Source: Plectrocnemia conspersa (lineage: Eukaryota; Arthropoda; Insecta; Trichoptera; Polycentropodidae). Taken from it: 64,000 nt of DNA. The position numbers and the translations under genes are program-made. Where the stretch lies: assembly GCA_009617715.1 (NCBI GenBank), contig VTFK01000301.1, positions 62,001 to 126,000 of the forward strand, written 5' to 3'. Positions 36,440 through 46,990 of this stretch are shown here, piece after piece. The notes under the pieces were generated by a model that was not told the DNA's origin, did not search any database, and was given only the letters and a program-made list of their open reading frames with translations. Within the stretch, counting starts at the first letter, position 1, and every line of letters begins with the position of its first letter.

Positions 36440-37275
36440 TTAAATGATAATTTAAGTACATTTTATTCAGGATCTGGAATTATTAACATATTGTCTTTAG
36501 CCCTTAAGCAATTTTGCATTTTGTGCTTGTGTTTAAATTAAGGGTTGTTTTTATCGTAGTCATCGATGCACGAGATTAGTAGGTTAGCGTGGTTTTTAAA
36601 AGTATTTTTATTATATTTTCTGGTATGAAAATGATAGCGTTCTTCAATATTTGAAGGCTCATATATGAACTTTTTTTAAGATGAGTATAAAAAGGTGTAT
36701 TATATAATATTTGAAAAGCTTAATATTGAATACTTGCGTTACTTCAGATGTGTTAAATGGTTCTTTTTAAGTGTTTATAGATTGAAAAAATATATAGTAA
36801 GCGCACTCCTTCTATTAAATAATATTCCAAAATATGGTAATTAAATTTAAGCTTGGAGTTTAAGTGTAGGGCCAGGTATTTAACGCTTGTTTTACGTTGT
36901 ATTAATTATATACGTTTATTTTACGTTACTTCCCTGTTCATTTTGGAGAGGTGGTGGCAGTGTTTGCCTACGTTTTGTGAAAATAATTGCTTCTGTTTGA
37001 ATTCGGTTAATTTTAATTTTCCACCTCTCAAAATATTAATTATGACTTCAAAAGATTTATTTAATTTATTTGCGATTGGTTTGAGACTATAAGCACTTGT
37101 TAAGATAGCTGTATCGTCAGCGTACTGATAAACGCGTACTTTGTATTTTTGGGATATTGTTCGTATACAAGATAAAGAGGAACGGCTCGAGTAAACTATA
37201 GCTAGTATCAAGTGTTCATTACTACTACTTCTTCATACTGTGTCGAAAGCTTTTTCTATATCTAACATTAAAAGA
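36440..37275 (-). pseudogene. non-LTR retrotransposon reverse transcriptase, decayed and internally deleted
   Basis: The minus strand encodes LMLDIEKAFDTV (37271-37236), the motif-A signature with catalytic Asp. After a frame change it encodes SLLEPFLFILYTNNIPKIQ (37197-37141, motif B), and after another frame change VRVYQYADDTAILTS (motif C, YADD at 37124-37113). Further on come QRKTSVKYLALHLNSKLKF (about 36899-36843), the usual block near the end of the RT, and weaker C-terminal traces to about 36450. Only about 13 residues separate motif A and motif B where 50 or more are usual, so an internal deletion is present. The motif wording suits the Jockey/CR1 group. Inactive. Confidence 0.9.
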
Positions 37276-37437
37276 CCCGTTCTCTTTTTCGTATAGAAAC
37301 TTTTAAGTTGAATTGTTGTCAAGTTATTTTCGCGATAGTAAATTAATCGTTAATCATTTTATTTCTTAGAGATTGATGTATGTATTATAATTTACAATTA
37401 TTATATATTACTTGCGTATTATTATAAAAAAATAAAG

Positions 37438-37512
37438 TCTGCTGCTGTGGCCTGAGCCCTTGGCTTCTGGGCTACCAGTTTTGACCATACGGACCACGTT
37501 ACTTTGACCTTA
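37438..37512 (-). repeat. tRNA-like SINE, family B, copy 2
   Basis: On the minus strand this runs GGTCAAAGTAACGTGGTCCG (A-box-like), a mid-part with CTGGTAG, a degraded B box (AAGGGCTCAGGCC) and the GCAGCAG junction. It aligns along its length with the better-preserved copy at 54194-54268. An A/T-rich tail follows at 37437 and below. Confidence 0.5.
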
Positions 37513-37606
37513 TGTTTTGTATGAAAAAATTTTGACCATGAATTTAAAAAAAAATTTTGACCATACGGACCACGTTACTTTAACCTTATGTTTTGTATGA
37601 AAAAAT
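37479..37606 (+). repeat. 52-bp direct repeat, two copies
   Basis: Bases 37479-37530 and 37555-37606 are identical except for one G-to-A change and are separated by 24 bp. The first copy overlaps the A-box end of the SINE-like head, so the duplication copied that end. The near-identity shows it is recent. Confidence 0.95.
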
Positions 37607-37989
37607 GAAATCAAAGTACAACAAACCCAGCTATTGTTTTTGTTGTTTCAAAACCGGGTGGTTCGACATTTGCCTCAAATCCAAATTTATTGGATCGTTT
37701 CAAGCGTAAAATGAAAAGCAGTACACAAAAATAATAAACTATATTCATTGAAAATAATATTTAGTGTTTTATTTTTCAAAGCTGAATTTATTTTCATTCG
37801 AATATTTAACTTTACTTTTATGTCAACTACAATATACTATGAATGATACATTGATAAATAATTATATTATTTACTACTATATTTTATTTAACGTCTATGA
37901 TGGACATTAAATTGAATTTCCCATGTTATTATCACATGCATTAAATAATATTTTTTCAAAACATACATTACAGAAAAAATGTTAAAAAT
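37607..37989. other. AT-rich noncoding spacer
   Basis: A short TGGTTCGAC near 37652 resembles a B box but has no A-box partner. Confidence 0.5.
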
Positions 37990-38520
37990 TCGTTCTCGAT
38001 TGTCAAACTTGACGAATGATTTTCGACCCTTTAACCGCACATCCCTTCGCGACCGTCTTCACACGTTTCAAGTCCGTTTTACACATTTAACGCCATAAAT
38101 ACGTAACGATCAACGAGCGGGAATGAAATGCAATAAAAAAAGTCAGACGGCAGTAAAAAAAGGTGATAGAGTGACAAGCGACGAAGCGTCAGTCACGTTT
38201 GGTCATACGAGCGAATGGAAATTCGCGGAACGGAGGGATACGGGCACGTGCTTCCAAGAGCGGGCCCTCAGCGATGGAGTGGGTCCTTCTCTTGGCTGGG
38301 GGCCCCGCGGGAAAATTTTCAGCTCCGCCACGAAATGAATAATACAAGTGTGCGTAGTCGGTTTTTCGGCAAAACAACGGCGTCGTTTTCATTTCAACGC
38401 GAGAAATATGGAAAAATTTTCGAGAGAGTGTACCATAGAAGAACAGAAAAAAGACGTCTTCGTTGCATAAATAAAAACGAGATTGGGCGGAATGGCTCAG
38501 AGTCATAATTGAAAATCTCG
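37990..38520. promoter_or_regulatory. CpG-rich island, candidate regulatory element
   Basis: One of the richest CpG blocks in the window, with GGGGCCCCGCGGG at about 38299-38311 and an E-box CACGTG at about 38244. Frames of 71, 97 and 105 codons overlap on both strands, as expected when stop codons are diluted by GC content, and none resembles a protein. It may be an enhancer or promoter, or a GC-rich exon of an unrecognised transcript. Confidence 0.35.
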
Positions 38521-38949
38521 ACTTGAAAAGGTCTAATTTTGCGGTGTAAATAAATTATTGGGTCGATGCAAAACTTTTGACATATTTTATTAAGAAAAGT
38601 TTTAGCAATTCATTTAATTAGACTTTTACTCTCGATTTTTTCCCATTGCTAATTTGGTAATGACCTGAATAAGTGAAGCTGGTAAAAGTCTATTCATACA
38701 TTTTATTTATTGCGCAATTTTTTTTTAATCAATTATCGAACCTATAAAATTAAATAATATTTATTTAAGTCGCTGAATCTAAAATGTAGATGGTCCATAA
38801 CGGCCATTATTTTAATTATTTCTTGTCAATTAATTGCAGAATATTTATTCATTAATTATTGTAGGAAATCCTTATTTTATTTTACTTCTGAGCACGAAAC
38901 GCTAAAACGCGGTTTATAAAATGTCATGTGATGTGATGTTTCAATCTAT
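38521..38949. other. AT-rich noncoding spacer
   Basis: Nothing recognised. Confidence 0.55.
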
Positions 38950-39440
38950 GTATATAGCTATAAGTCAATGTTCGTATGTGTGTTCCCTATAGACTCACAA
39001 ACTACCAGTCTGATTTCACTGAAAATTTCACAAATTGTCTTTATTACAATTATGAGCGTTTAATCAAAAATAAAATAACATTTCCAAATATCAATCGAAT
39101 AATGAAAGAGAGATCTCGTGACCAAACAATTGCGTTGTTTATTATAAATATTGCATGAACTATCTAATAGCACATAAATTCCGAGACTATAATCATCTGC
39201 AAGTACCGAAAAAATTACTCTGCTATGTGTGCTAGATATTATAGTACATACTGCGCATTGTTATAAATAAAAAGTCACTTTCAGTATTTGAAATACCAAA
39301 AAAAAGCAACAGGTTTAAAAATCAGACCACAATGACTGAACGATTGCATTTACAATTTAAAATATTTCATGAACCACCTAATAGCACATTCGTCCTAAAA
39401 TGTTAGTGATCCATAAGTACCAAAAACAATCTTTGTATTT
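38950..39440 (+). repeat. insect-type dispersed repeat with internal duplication
   Basis: The start (about 38965-39040) reads GTGTGTTCCCTATAGACTCA followed by an AACTACC..CTGATTTCA..GAAAATTTCAC context. From memory this wording is common in dispersed insect repeats. Inside, 39125-39225 and 39345-39435 are diverged copies of each other; both have GAAC-A-C-TAATAGCACAT and later AAGTACC. No protein is encoded. The family is not named. Confidence 0.45.
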
Positions 39441-41214
39441 GAAAAGCACGCGCGCTCTATAAAACATACTTTTCTGCACCTAATATTATTGTTATTCAAC
39501 CTGTATGTTACCGATCGCCAGAGTGACCATCTGAGGCGTGAATACATTTGGTGGGGTGTTCAAGAAGCGATACAATTGGCTCGCAAAAATAATTATTTGC
39601 ACGTCGCTAGAGTTGTCTCAGCTGTATAAAATATGTTACACTTAGACACATAAAATGAGACGTAGCGGTGATGCAGTGAAAGACAGCATCATCATAATAA
39701 TACATACCGACAGAACAAAGCTGATCCACAAAATCACAGCCGACAATAATACAACTCGATACGCCAGCTAAGACCTGCCATTTTAATTTTACTGCCTTAT
39801 AATGGCATTTATTTTTTTATGTATGTGGTAATTTCTAAATGTTTATAAAATAAAATGTGCTGCTGCAAAGTCATACACTTTGACCATAAATCTAATATGA
39901 AAAAAATATTTGACCTAACATACGCGACAGTGAATGTATCCATCTAAATAAGAAATAGCAGTGATTATATTACTGATTATATTATAAACCAAATAAAATA
40001 TATACATAAATAATGTGTTTTATTAATAAAAAAATATATTTCTAAACAGTCATATCAATATGTACATTTTTACGTAAGACTGAAAGAAGGAAAATATGAT
40101 AGTGCGGATGTAAAAAATAAAATTGAGACGAGGGTCAATCGTTTTATGGAGGAAAGCACTCCGACGGACAGGAATACACACTTTGTTCCTTTTCCTTCGC
40201 ACATCGATATAACCATTTTACACTTAGTATAATTTTCATGATGAATACATTTATTCTATTTCTGATTTTAATAAAAAATAAGCTCCTAAAACACGCTTTG
40301 TTATTATTGCGAATCTTGGCCCACATATGTAATTTACTCCTCGGGCAACAAATTTACGTCTTGGGACGTTTTCTTATATTTAAATACGAAACGTGTCCCT
40401 AAGCCGACATAAACACCGTTGGTAAACAAGTTGTGTCGTTGTGAAGGGAGGTTTAATTCAACTCTTGGTGAGCCAGTTTTGCTTCTGTTTCATTCCATTC
40501 TTTGACTTCAGCACAGCTACTATGTGTGTGTATGTGCAGTTTTATTTTCTGTTGGTTAGTTCTAGCAAAAAATTGCAGCTTGCTTTTGAAAATTATTTTC
40601 TGTCTCTATACACACGTTGGTTATGTGGTACGTGCAAGCATGAGGTACAAAGAAGATTGTGAATTTTCCGGCAACGAAAAAAAGCAGTAAACAAAAGTAG
40701 CAAAGTCCCGCCGCGGAATTTCATAAAATAAAAACGCGACGTGAAAAAATGAAAAGCAATATGACGGTCGAGTTGAGAGACTATTCTTCATTTCGAAAAT
40801 GTACTAAAAGCACTTTGATGATTCAAAATATGATAAAAGATATTTTTTGCTACATAAAATATGCTTAAATACCGTTAAGTATACTAGTAGTATTTATAAA
40901 TATTTAACTGTACAGATATTGAAATAATTTGCATAAAAAAATGTTTTATCAATATGACTACAAATAAATAATAATGTCTGTATGTAACAGCACAATCGTC
41001 ATTTGATTTAAAAAAATGCGATCATAACTGTAAAGCCCGTTCTGCTTTTATTTACAGATTGCTTCAAATAAATTCTCCTATTTCTAAAATATATTTAATT
41101 TACACATTTTAATTTTAGTTGAACCAAGCGGTATATTTTCATATTTTTACGCAGTTTGAAACATGTTTTTGAATATTTAATTAAATTATGTTTTTATTAG
41201 CTTAATCCCGTTTC
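39441..41214. other. noncoding spacer with a weak GC-elevated part
   Basis: Bases 39500-39780 and 40130-40740 are less AT-rich, and the frames there are short and unrecognisable. The rest is AT-rich. Confidence 0.45.
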
Positions 41215-41350
41215 TTGCGCTTTACCTACGTCTTGAACATCTCCCACGGCACATGCACTGTCTTGAGTTGTTATTGGAAGTGCACGCGTGTCACTGAAGA
41301 TTTTGCTTGATTACTTACTAATTTAAAGAAACATTAAAAAGTACACGTGA
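41215..41350 (+). repeat. dispersed repeat, family C, copy 2
   Basis: Homologous to 26790-26935, sharing CTTGA, TCCCAC, CATG, GCACGCGTG-type, ATTTAAAG and ATTAAAAAGTAC words in order. The two copies are in the same orientation and 14.4 kb apart. Boundaries are approximate. Confidence 0.55.
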
Positions 41351-42229
41351 ATACAATTCGATCGATTAAAAGCATTTTTTTTATCTCCTGGAACATATCT
41401 AGCGCGTAGATCGAAAAAAAAAGAATACATTCTTTCCATATGGCATCTTAGATCAGTCAAAGCTATTGGTCATTAAATATTAATTTATTTGACGGAATAT
41501 ATTTATTGATTTAAATTAAAAATAACCACTGTTAATTTATAGATTTCTCTAATGCGTCCCAGTGCTAAAAAACAATACAATGTATTATTACAATACAAAA
41601 AAAATAGGACGTAAAATACACAGCAAAAAAATCATAAAGTTTTAATATTAATCGTTACAAACCGGACTAGATAACTTATTTAATAAAAAAAGTGACTTTT
41701 GTGCAATTCTAAAGAATCGTTTTAAAAATCAGTTTTAATGATTTAATTTATGTAATTTTTTATCTGTATTATATATTTGTCTAAAAATAAAACTTGCCCT
41801 ACTAGATTATTGTGAAAACGAAAATATAAAACAGTTATGAAAACAACCACTAGTGGTTAATTACGTGACGAAACGCTGGTCTCAGGTTGGTTGTTTTTAT
41901 TTCTCTTCTATTCTTTGGTTCTTTTCTAAATTAAAATAACGTTAAATTTAATTAGATTTATTTTTATAAAATGAACTAACAATTATTTATTGAATATTTA
42001 TTTTCGAATGGTCATTATCTTAATAAATAATATATTTTGAAAGCATGTAAATATAAACAAACGTTGCGCAATTTACGTTAGAAAGTTTTCCCTTTGAGAA
42101 TTTATATCGCGAATAATTCAAGTATTATCAACTGGTAACATCAATATAAGCGAGTGCAAATATATTATGTCTTAAAAGCGAACGTTAATAATTAAGGCGC
42201 CACAACACAATACAAATAAAAGCGAAAGT
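41351..42229. other. AT-rich noncoding spacer
   Basis: Nothing recognised. Confidence 0.55.
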
Positions 42230-42700
42230 CAAGAAACGTCGAGCGTTAAAAGAGAGAAAGAGAGACTTATTTACTTATATTTACGTTACTTAGATACAAG
42301 TGTACACGAAATACGGAATCTTTTGTTGTCGCAATTACGAAAATTCGCTCCATTAAAGTGCTGGACATATTTAACGGCGAAATGGTGCAAAAACGGAAAA
42401 GTTTTCAATATTACAATCGCTCGAATAGCTTCTTGTATCCGAATAAGGGCAAACGGGGACGAATTAATAACATGACAAAGTCGCAAAACGAGCGGCGAAG
42501 GGTTGTATCGCACACAGGTCTCGGGACACTTTGCGATATTGATTTCGTCAAAGGATTTCCCGTGGGAAATGGCCACTGCTTCGTCCAAAATGGAGACTAA
42601 GAGAAAGAGCGAGATCAATTTTGAGGGAGAGAGAGAGAAAGAGAGAAAGAAACGTGTGCAATTTTATGGGATTACGCGGGTTTCAAAACAATGACGTGCC
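42230..42700. promoter_or_regulatory. GC-elevated island flanked by GAGA tracts
   Basis: The island is bracketed by GAGAGAAAGAGAGAC-like sequence at about 42250-42266 and a longer GAGAGAGAGAAAGAGAGAAAG tract at about 42628-42650. GAGA-factor (Trl) binds such tracts in insects and marks promoters and Polycomb elements. Frames of 80 and 110 codons on opposite strands have no family resemblance. A regulatory role is inferred. A chance purine tract next to a conserved element is the alternative. Confidence 0.35.
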
Positions 42701-43446
42701 TTTGACTTATAGTGTTAAAGGTTGTATGAAATATTTATTATTTTTTTACACGCGTAAGCCGAATTCTATGTTTTGTATTTTCTCATAGTAAATTAAAAAT
42801 TAATAAAAATATATGGGATATATTTCCGTTTCATACATATTCTAGAGAAGCATAGCGCCTATAAGGTAAATTATGTTTTCGCCAGTAGAACTATATAATT
42901 ATCAGTAAAAATGTACTTAGATTTAATTTTACTGGATTAATTAGTTAAATTATATTTATAATAGTAATAATATTACGTTACTGAAAAATACAACATTGTG
43001 AAATATACATATTCTAAAACCAAATCAAAAATATATATTATTTTTTAAGTATTTTGTTACACATTATTAAATAGAAGTTAATCGATAACAATATAAAAAC
43101 TGTATGTACTGTTTTTATATAAAAAAAGCTGTTTTATAAGCATTAAAATCATTCGCCACACTTTGTGTTTATAACCTAATAAAATACACATAAAATAACC
43201 TTAAGAGATAAGCTATGGCTTAATCGTGATATTTTATTCTACATTTTTTAATCTTATCTGCAAGAAACGTTAAAAAACAAATCTTCTCGCAAGTATGAGA
43301 AATTTGCATATTTTTTTCAAGTTACTTATATCCAACTTAAAAATAAATCCGTTGTAAGAAATATGTTCACTTGTAAAGGCTATAAATATCCCTAATAGTT
43401 ATTAATCTCAACGCATTATTGAAATATGTATATGTATATGTAGATC
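42701..43446. other. AT-rich noncoding spacer
   Basis: Nothing recognised. Confidence 0.55.
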
Positions 43447-43480
43447 AGTGGCGTGCGATCCATACATGCAGTAGACGCTT
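43447..43480 (+). mobile_element. possible hAT/MITE end
   Basis: The stretch begins CAGTGGCGTGCG, wording seen at termini of many hAT-type elements. I found no inverted partner. Low certainty. Confidence 0.2.
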
Positions 43481-43559
43481 GTAAAACAATTCTTAAAATT
43501 AAATATTTTTATTATTAATTCATTTTTTGATTTTACGTAATTAAAAAAAGTAATCGTTC

Positions 43560-43870
43560 AGAAAATCGGCTAGAGACAACCATGCCGAGAAAGCGGCTAA
43601 TGCCGCTTGCAACGCGGGCGGACTGGCTGGCCAGCTGTCGATACACGTGCGCCATGAATTGCTTATCGAGAATTGGTCGCGCATGCGCACTAGAATTTCA
43701 GCCGCTACTCGGGCTCGTGTTTACAATCGCCCGTCAATAATTGTTCATGCGGTAGCGTTTTTGGAATCTGTGTATTTTACTGGCCTTTCGGTCTTCATGT
43801 CTCACAGTGGGAGCTGCCGGCTTCCTATAGTAATAGCCGGGCAGGTTTGAAACTTTCGTACACTTTATAT
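43560..43870. promoter_or_regulatory. CpG island with exact NRF1/EWG motif
   Basis: Bases 43678-43689 read CGCGCATGCGCA, an exact match to the NRF1/erect-wing consensus YGCGCAYGCGCR. E-boxes CAGCTG (about 43633) and CACGTG (about 43645) lie just upstream, and CpG density is high throughout. NRF1-type sites usually mark CpG-rich promoters of constitutive genes, so this is the best promoter candidate in the window. However, no recognisable exon follows on either strand within several kb. Confidence 0.4.
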
Positions 43871-44030
43871 CCCGATGATCGTGTTCTAAATTTAGGGAAT
43901 ACGAAAAGAATTTTCCAGAACCGCCTTTTATATCACTTCAACTTTCATATGGAATTTTTTTAATTTTATGAGGTGAACTTAGTATATATATTCGTTACCA
44001 GAATTCCATTAAAATGTAAAATATATATTC

Positions 44031-44860
<830 letters not shown>

Positions 44861-45200
44861 CATCAGACACGCGCGTTTCGTACGTGACATTTAAATCTGG
44901 TCCCTAACGAAGTTAATGAGCGTTTTTCCTTGCGTTTTGCGTCGGTCGTTCGACTCCCTGTGGTGGTCGTTTCCGAAATTTCTCCGCTAAGCCTCGCTAA
45001 TGATTATTGTCGCGAAAAGTTTATTTATCAAGAGTGTGACGAGCGCCTCGTCTGTGAAATTCGCACATTTGTCGTAAGGGGCGGATGGCGTAATTTGCGA
45101 GACGAACATGCATTGTCGGCACGACGATGTTTGAAATGTGAGACGGTTTGAATACATTTGCACCTTTGTGATGCCATTATGCAAATTTTGCAGAGAGCGT
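44861..45200. promoter_or_regulatory. CpG-rich island with homeodomain and forkhead-like words
   Basis: High CpG density surrounds a core that includes TAATGATTATTG (homeodomain-like) and GTTTATTTATC (forkhead-like) near 44998-45028. Two 73-codon frames on opposite strands resemble nothing. A conserved enhancer is the favoured but unproven reading. Confidence 0.35.
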
Positions 45201-45527
45201 GTATTCAAAATAAAAACAAGTAATAATTTATTTAAAATTTCAATATGGCATGCTATAATTTACGACTGCTTAAAATTCTTTAAAGACATTTTATATTCTT
45301 AAAAATAAATAGTGATCCCACAAATAGTTGCATCTTATTAAATTGATAGTCTTTTTCGTAATTTTAATAACTAAATATCATAGCTTCCATAACAATGACA
45401 TTCTAATGCATGTTTTGTAAAATTCTTATATTTTCAAGATATAAAATAATCGCAAAAAAACTATGAAAACTATATGAGAAGCACTCTTCTGCATGTATAC
45501 AGTACTATAGTAATGTTACAAAGATTG
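45201..45527. other. AT-rich noncoding spacer
   Basis: Nothing recognised. Confidence 0.55.
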
Positions 45528-45650
45528 TAAACCTATTTACATTTGCTTTATAGATTTTGAGAAAACATTTGATTGTGTAAAATATGACCATCTAGTAAAA
45601 CGCTTAAGTCTAATCGAGATAAATGATATAAAAGACTTCCTAAAAGTTTT
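45528..45650 (+). pseudogene. non-LTR retrotransposon fragment (RT motif A only)
   Basis: The plus strand reads KDCKPIYICFIDFEKTFD, then CVKYDHLVKRLSLIEINDIK. This is the motif-A region of a LINE reverse transcriptase with FIDFEKAFD-type wording and an intact catalytic Asp, followed by the usual leucine-rich helix. The frame is open for about 40 codons and is then lost in poly-T. No motif B or C follows. It belongs to a different LINE lineage from the fragment at 36.4-37.3 kb, judged by motif wording and orientation. Confidence 0.85.
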
Positions 45651-46779
45651 TTTTTTAATCAAATAACAGTCTTTTAAATAGAGTATTAATTTTAGTCAAC
45701 CAGTAGAAAAAAAAAAAATTGGGTTAAAAAAATGATTTTATAATTTTACTTGAAAAATAAAAAAAACAGTATTTTTTAATAAAAGAACAATAATTTTGTA
45801 CCTACAATAAAAAAAGATAAGCTGATTGTTCAGAGATTATATAATGTTGTTCAAATAATATTTCCTTGAAAATAAAAAAATATAAATGATATAATAGATA
45901 TTTTGTACTGGTTTTAGTTTATTTTATTCAATTTTAGTTGATTTAAAAATATATAGAAAACAATTAAATATATTATTAAAAATAAAAAAAAACATTTTTT
46001 TATAAATACTGAAACTTTAAAACATAATTTTTATAAATTATGACATTACATAATATTGATAAATATGTTTATGATTTTAAACATTTATCATAATTTATTT
46101 ATATTTCGAATTTATTACTGACTTATTAAGATCGTAATGAACAGAAGTACAACTCAGTGTTTTACACAAATCGTTAAAAACAATAGCACATGTATTACAT
46201 CTACTTTAATATTATTATAAGTATGGAAATTTATGTTCATTTAACTATTATATCGCATAAAAATAATATTGTTGTATTTTATACAGTATGTTATTAAATA
46301 AGATGTACTATCTAAACATAGTAAAAATATTATTATTAATATTAATATTGTATTTGAGCAATCAATGTACACTTTACAATTTTTATGTGTAGCCCACGAA
46401 TGTTATTAACATACATGATAAATAATATTTTTCATTCGACAATTTTTTTTTTTAAATAATAAAAATTTTTTTTGCATATATTTTATAGTAAAAAATTACT
46501 GAATATTTTTTTATTAATAATAAAATAATTAATAGATATTTCTATTGCAAACTTAATTTATTATCCTGATATAGTATGGATCATTTGTTAAGAAAAAAGG
46601 GCGCATTGCCGATTTTCTGCGGTCTTATTAAGTATGCTCTCTGTTTTTTTCACTGTATATATCTTATTATCCGTATAAAATTCCTAAAAGCCTACCTTTC
46701 TCTTCATATAAAAAATATACATATAAAATTAAACACTGCGACTCGTATAAGGGATGTAAAAAAATCGACAAGTAAATGA
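45651..46779. other. extremely AT-rich noncoding spacer
   Basis: Dominated by A/T homopolymers with nothing readable. Confidence 0.6.
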
Positions 46780-46990
46780 ATAATGAAATTTCCCCGCACG
46801 CGCGGTTAACTCGCAAAATGGAAACGTTGTTAGCCTTAAAAAAGAAAAAGAGTGCCCCAACAAAGCCTCATAAGCCAAAAAGCAACACAAAGTCACTCAA
46901 TATGAATGGAATATGGTTTAATCTCGAATATACGCAACATGCGATTCGAGCGTTACTCGCAGTTTTTTTTATTTCGGTTTTTGATTGACA
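46780..46990. promoter_or_regulatory. small GC-elevated island
   Basis: CpG words (CGCACGCGCGG, ATTCGAGCG) appear between very AT-rich flanks. The 70-codon frame has no resemblance. Possibly a conserved noncoding element. Confidence 0.25.

Noticed and set aside
38189..38508. Frames of 97 and 105 codons as a gene
   Set aside because: They overlap on opposite strands in a GC-rich island where stop codons are scarce. No family resemblance or splice context was seen.
42286..42618. A 110-codon minus-strand frame as a secreted or membrane protein
   Set aside because: The start is hydrophobic, but the rest has no recognisable domain, and an 80-codon frame overlaps on the other strand. Composition explains both.
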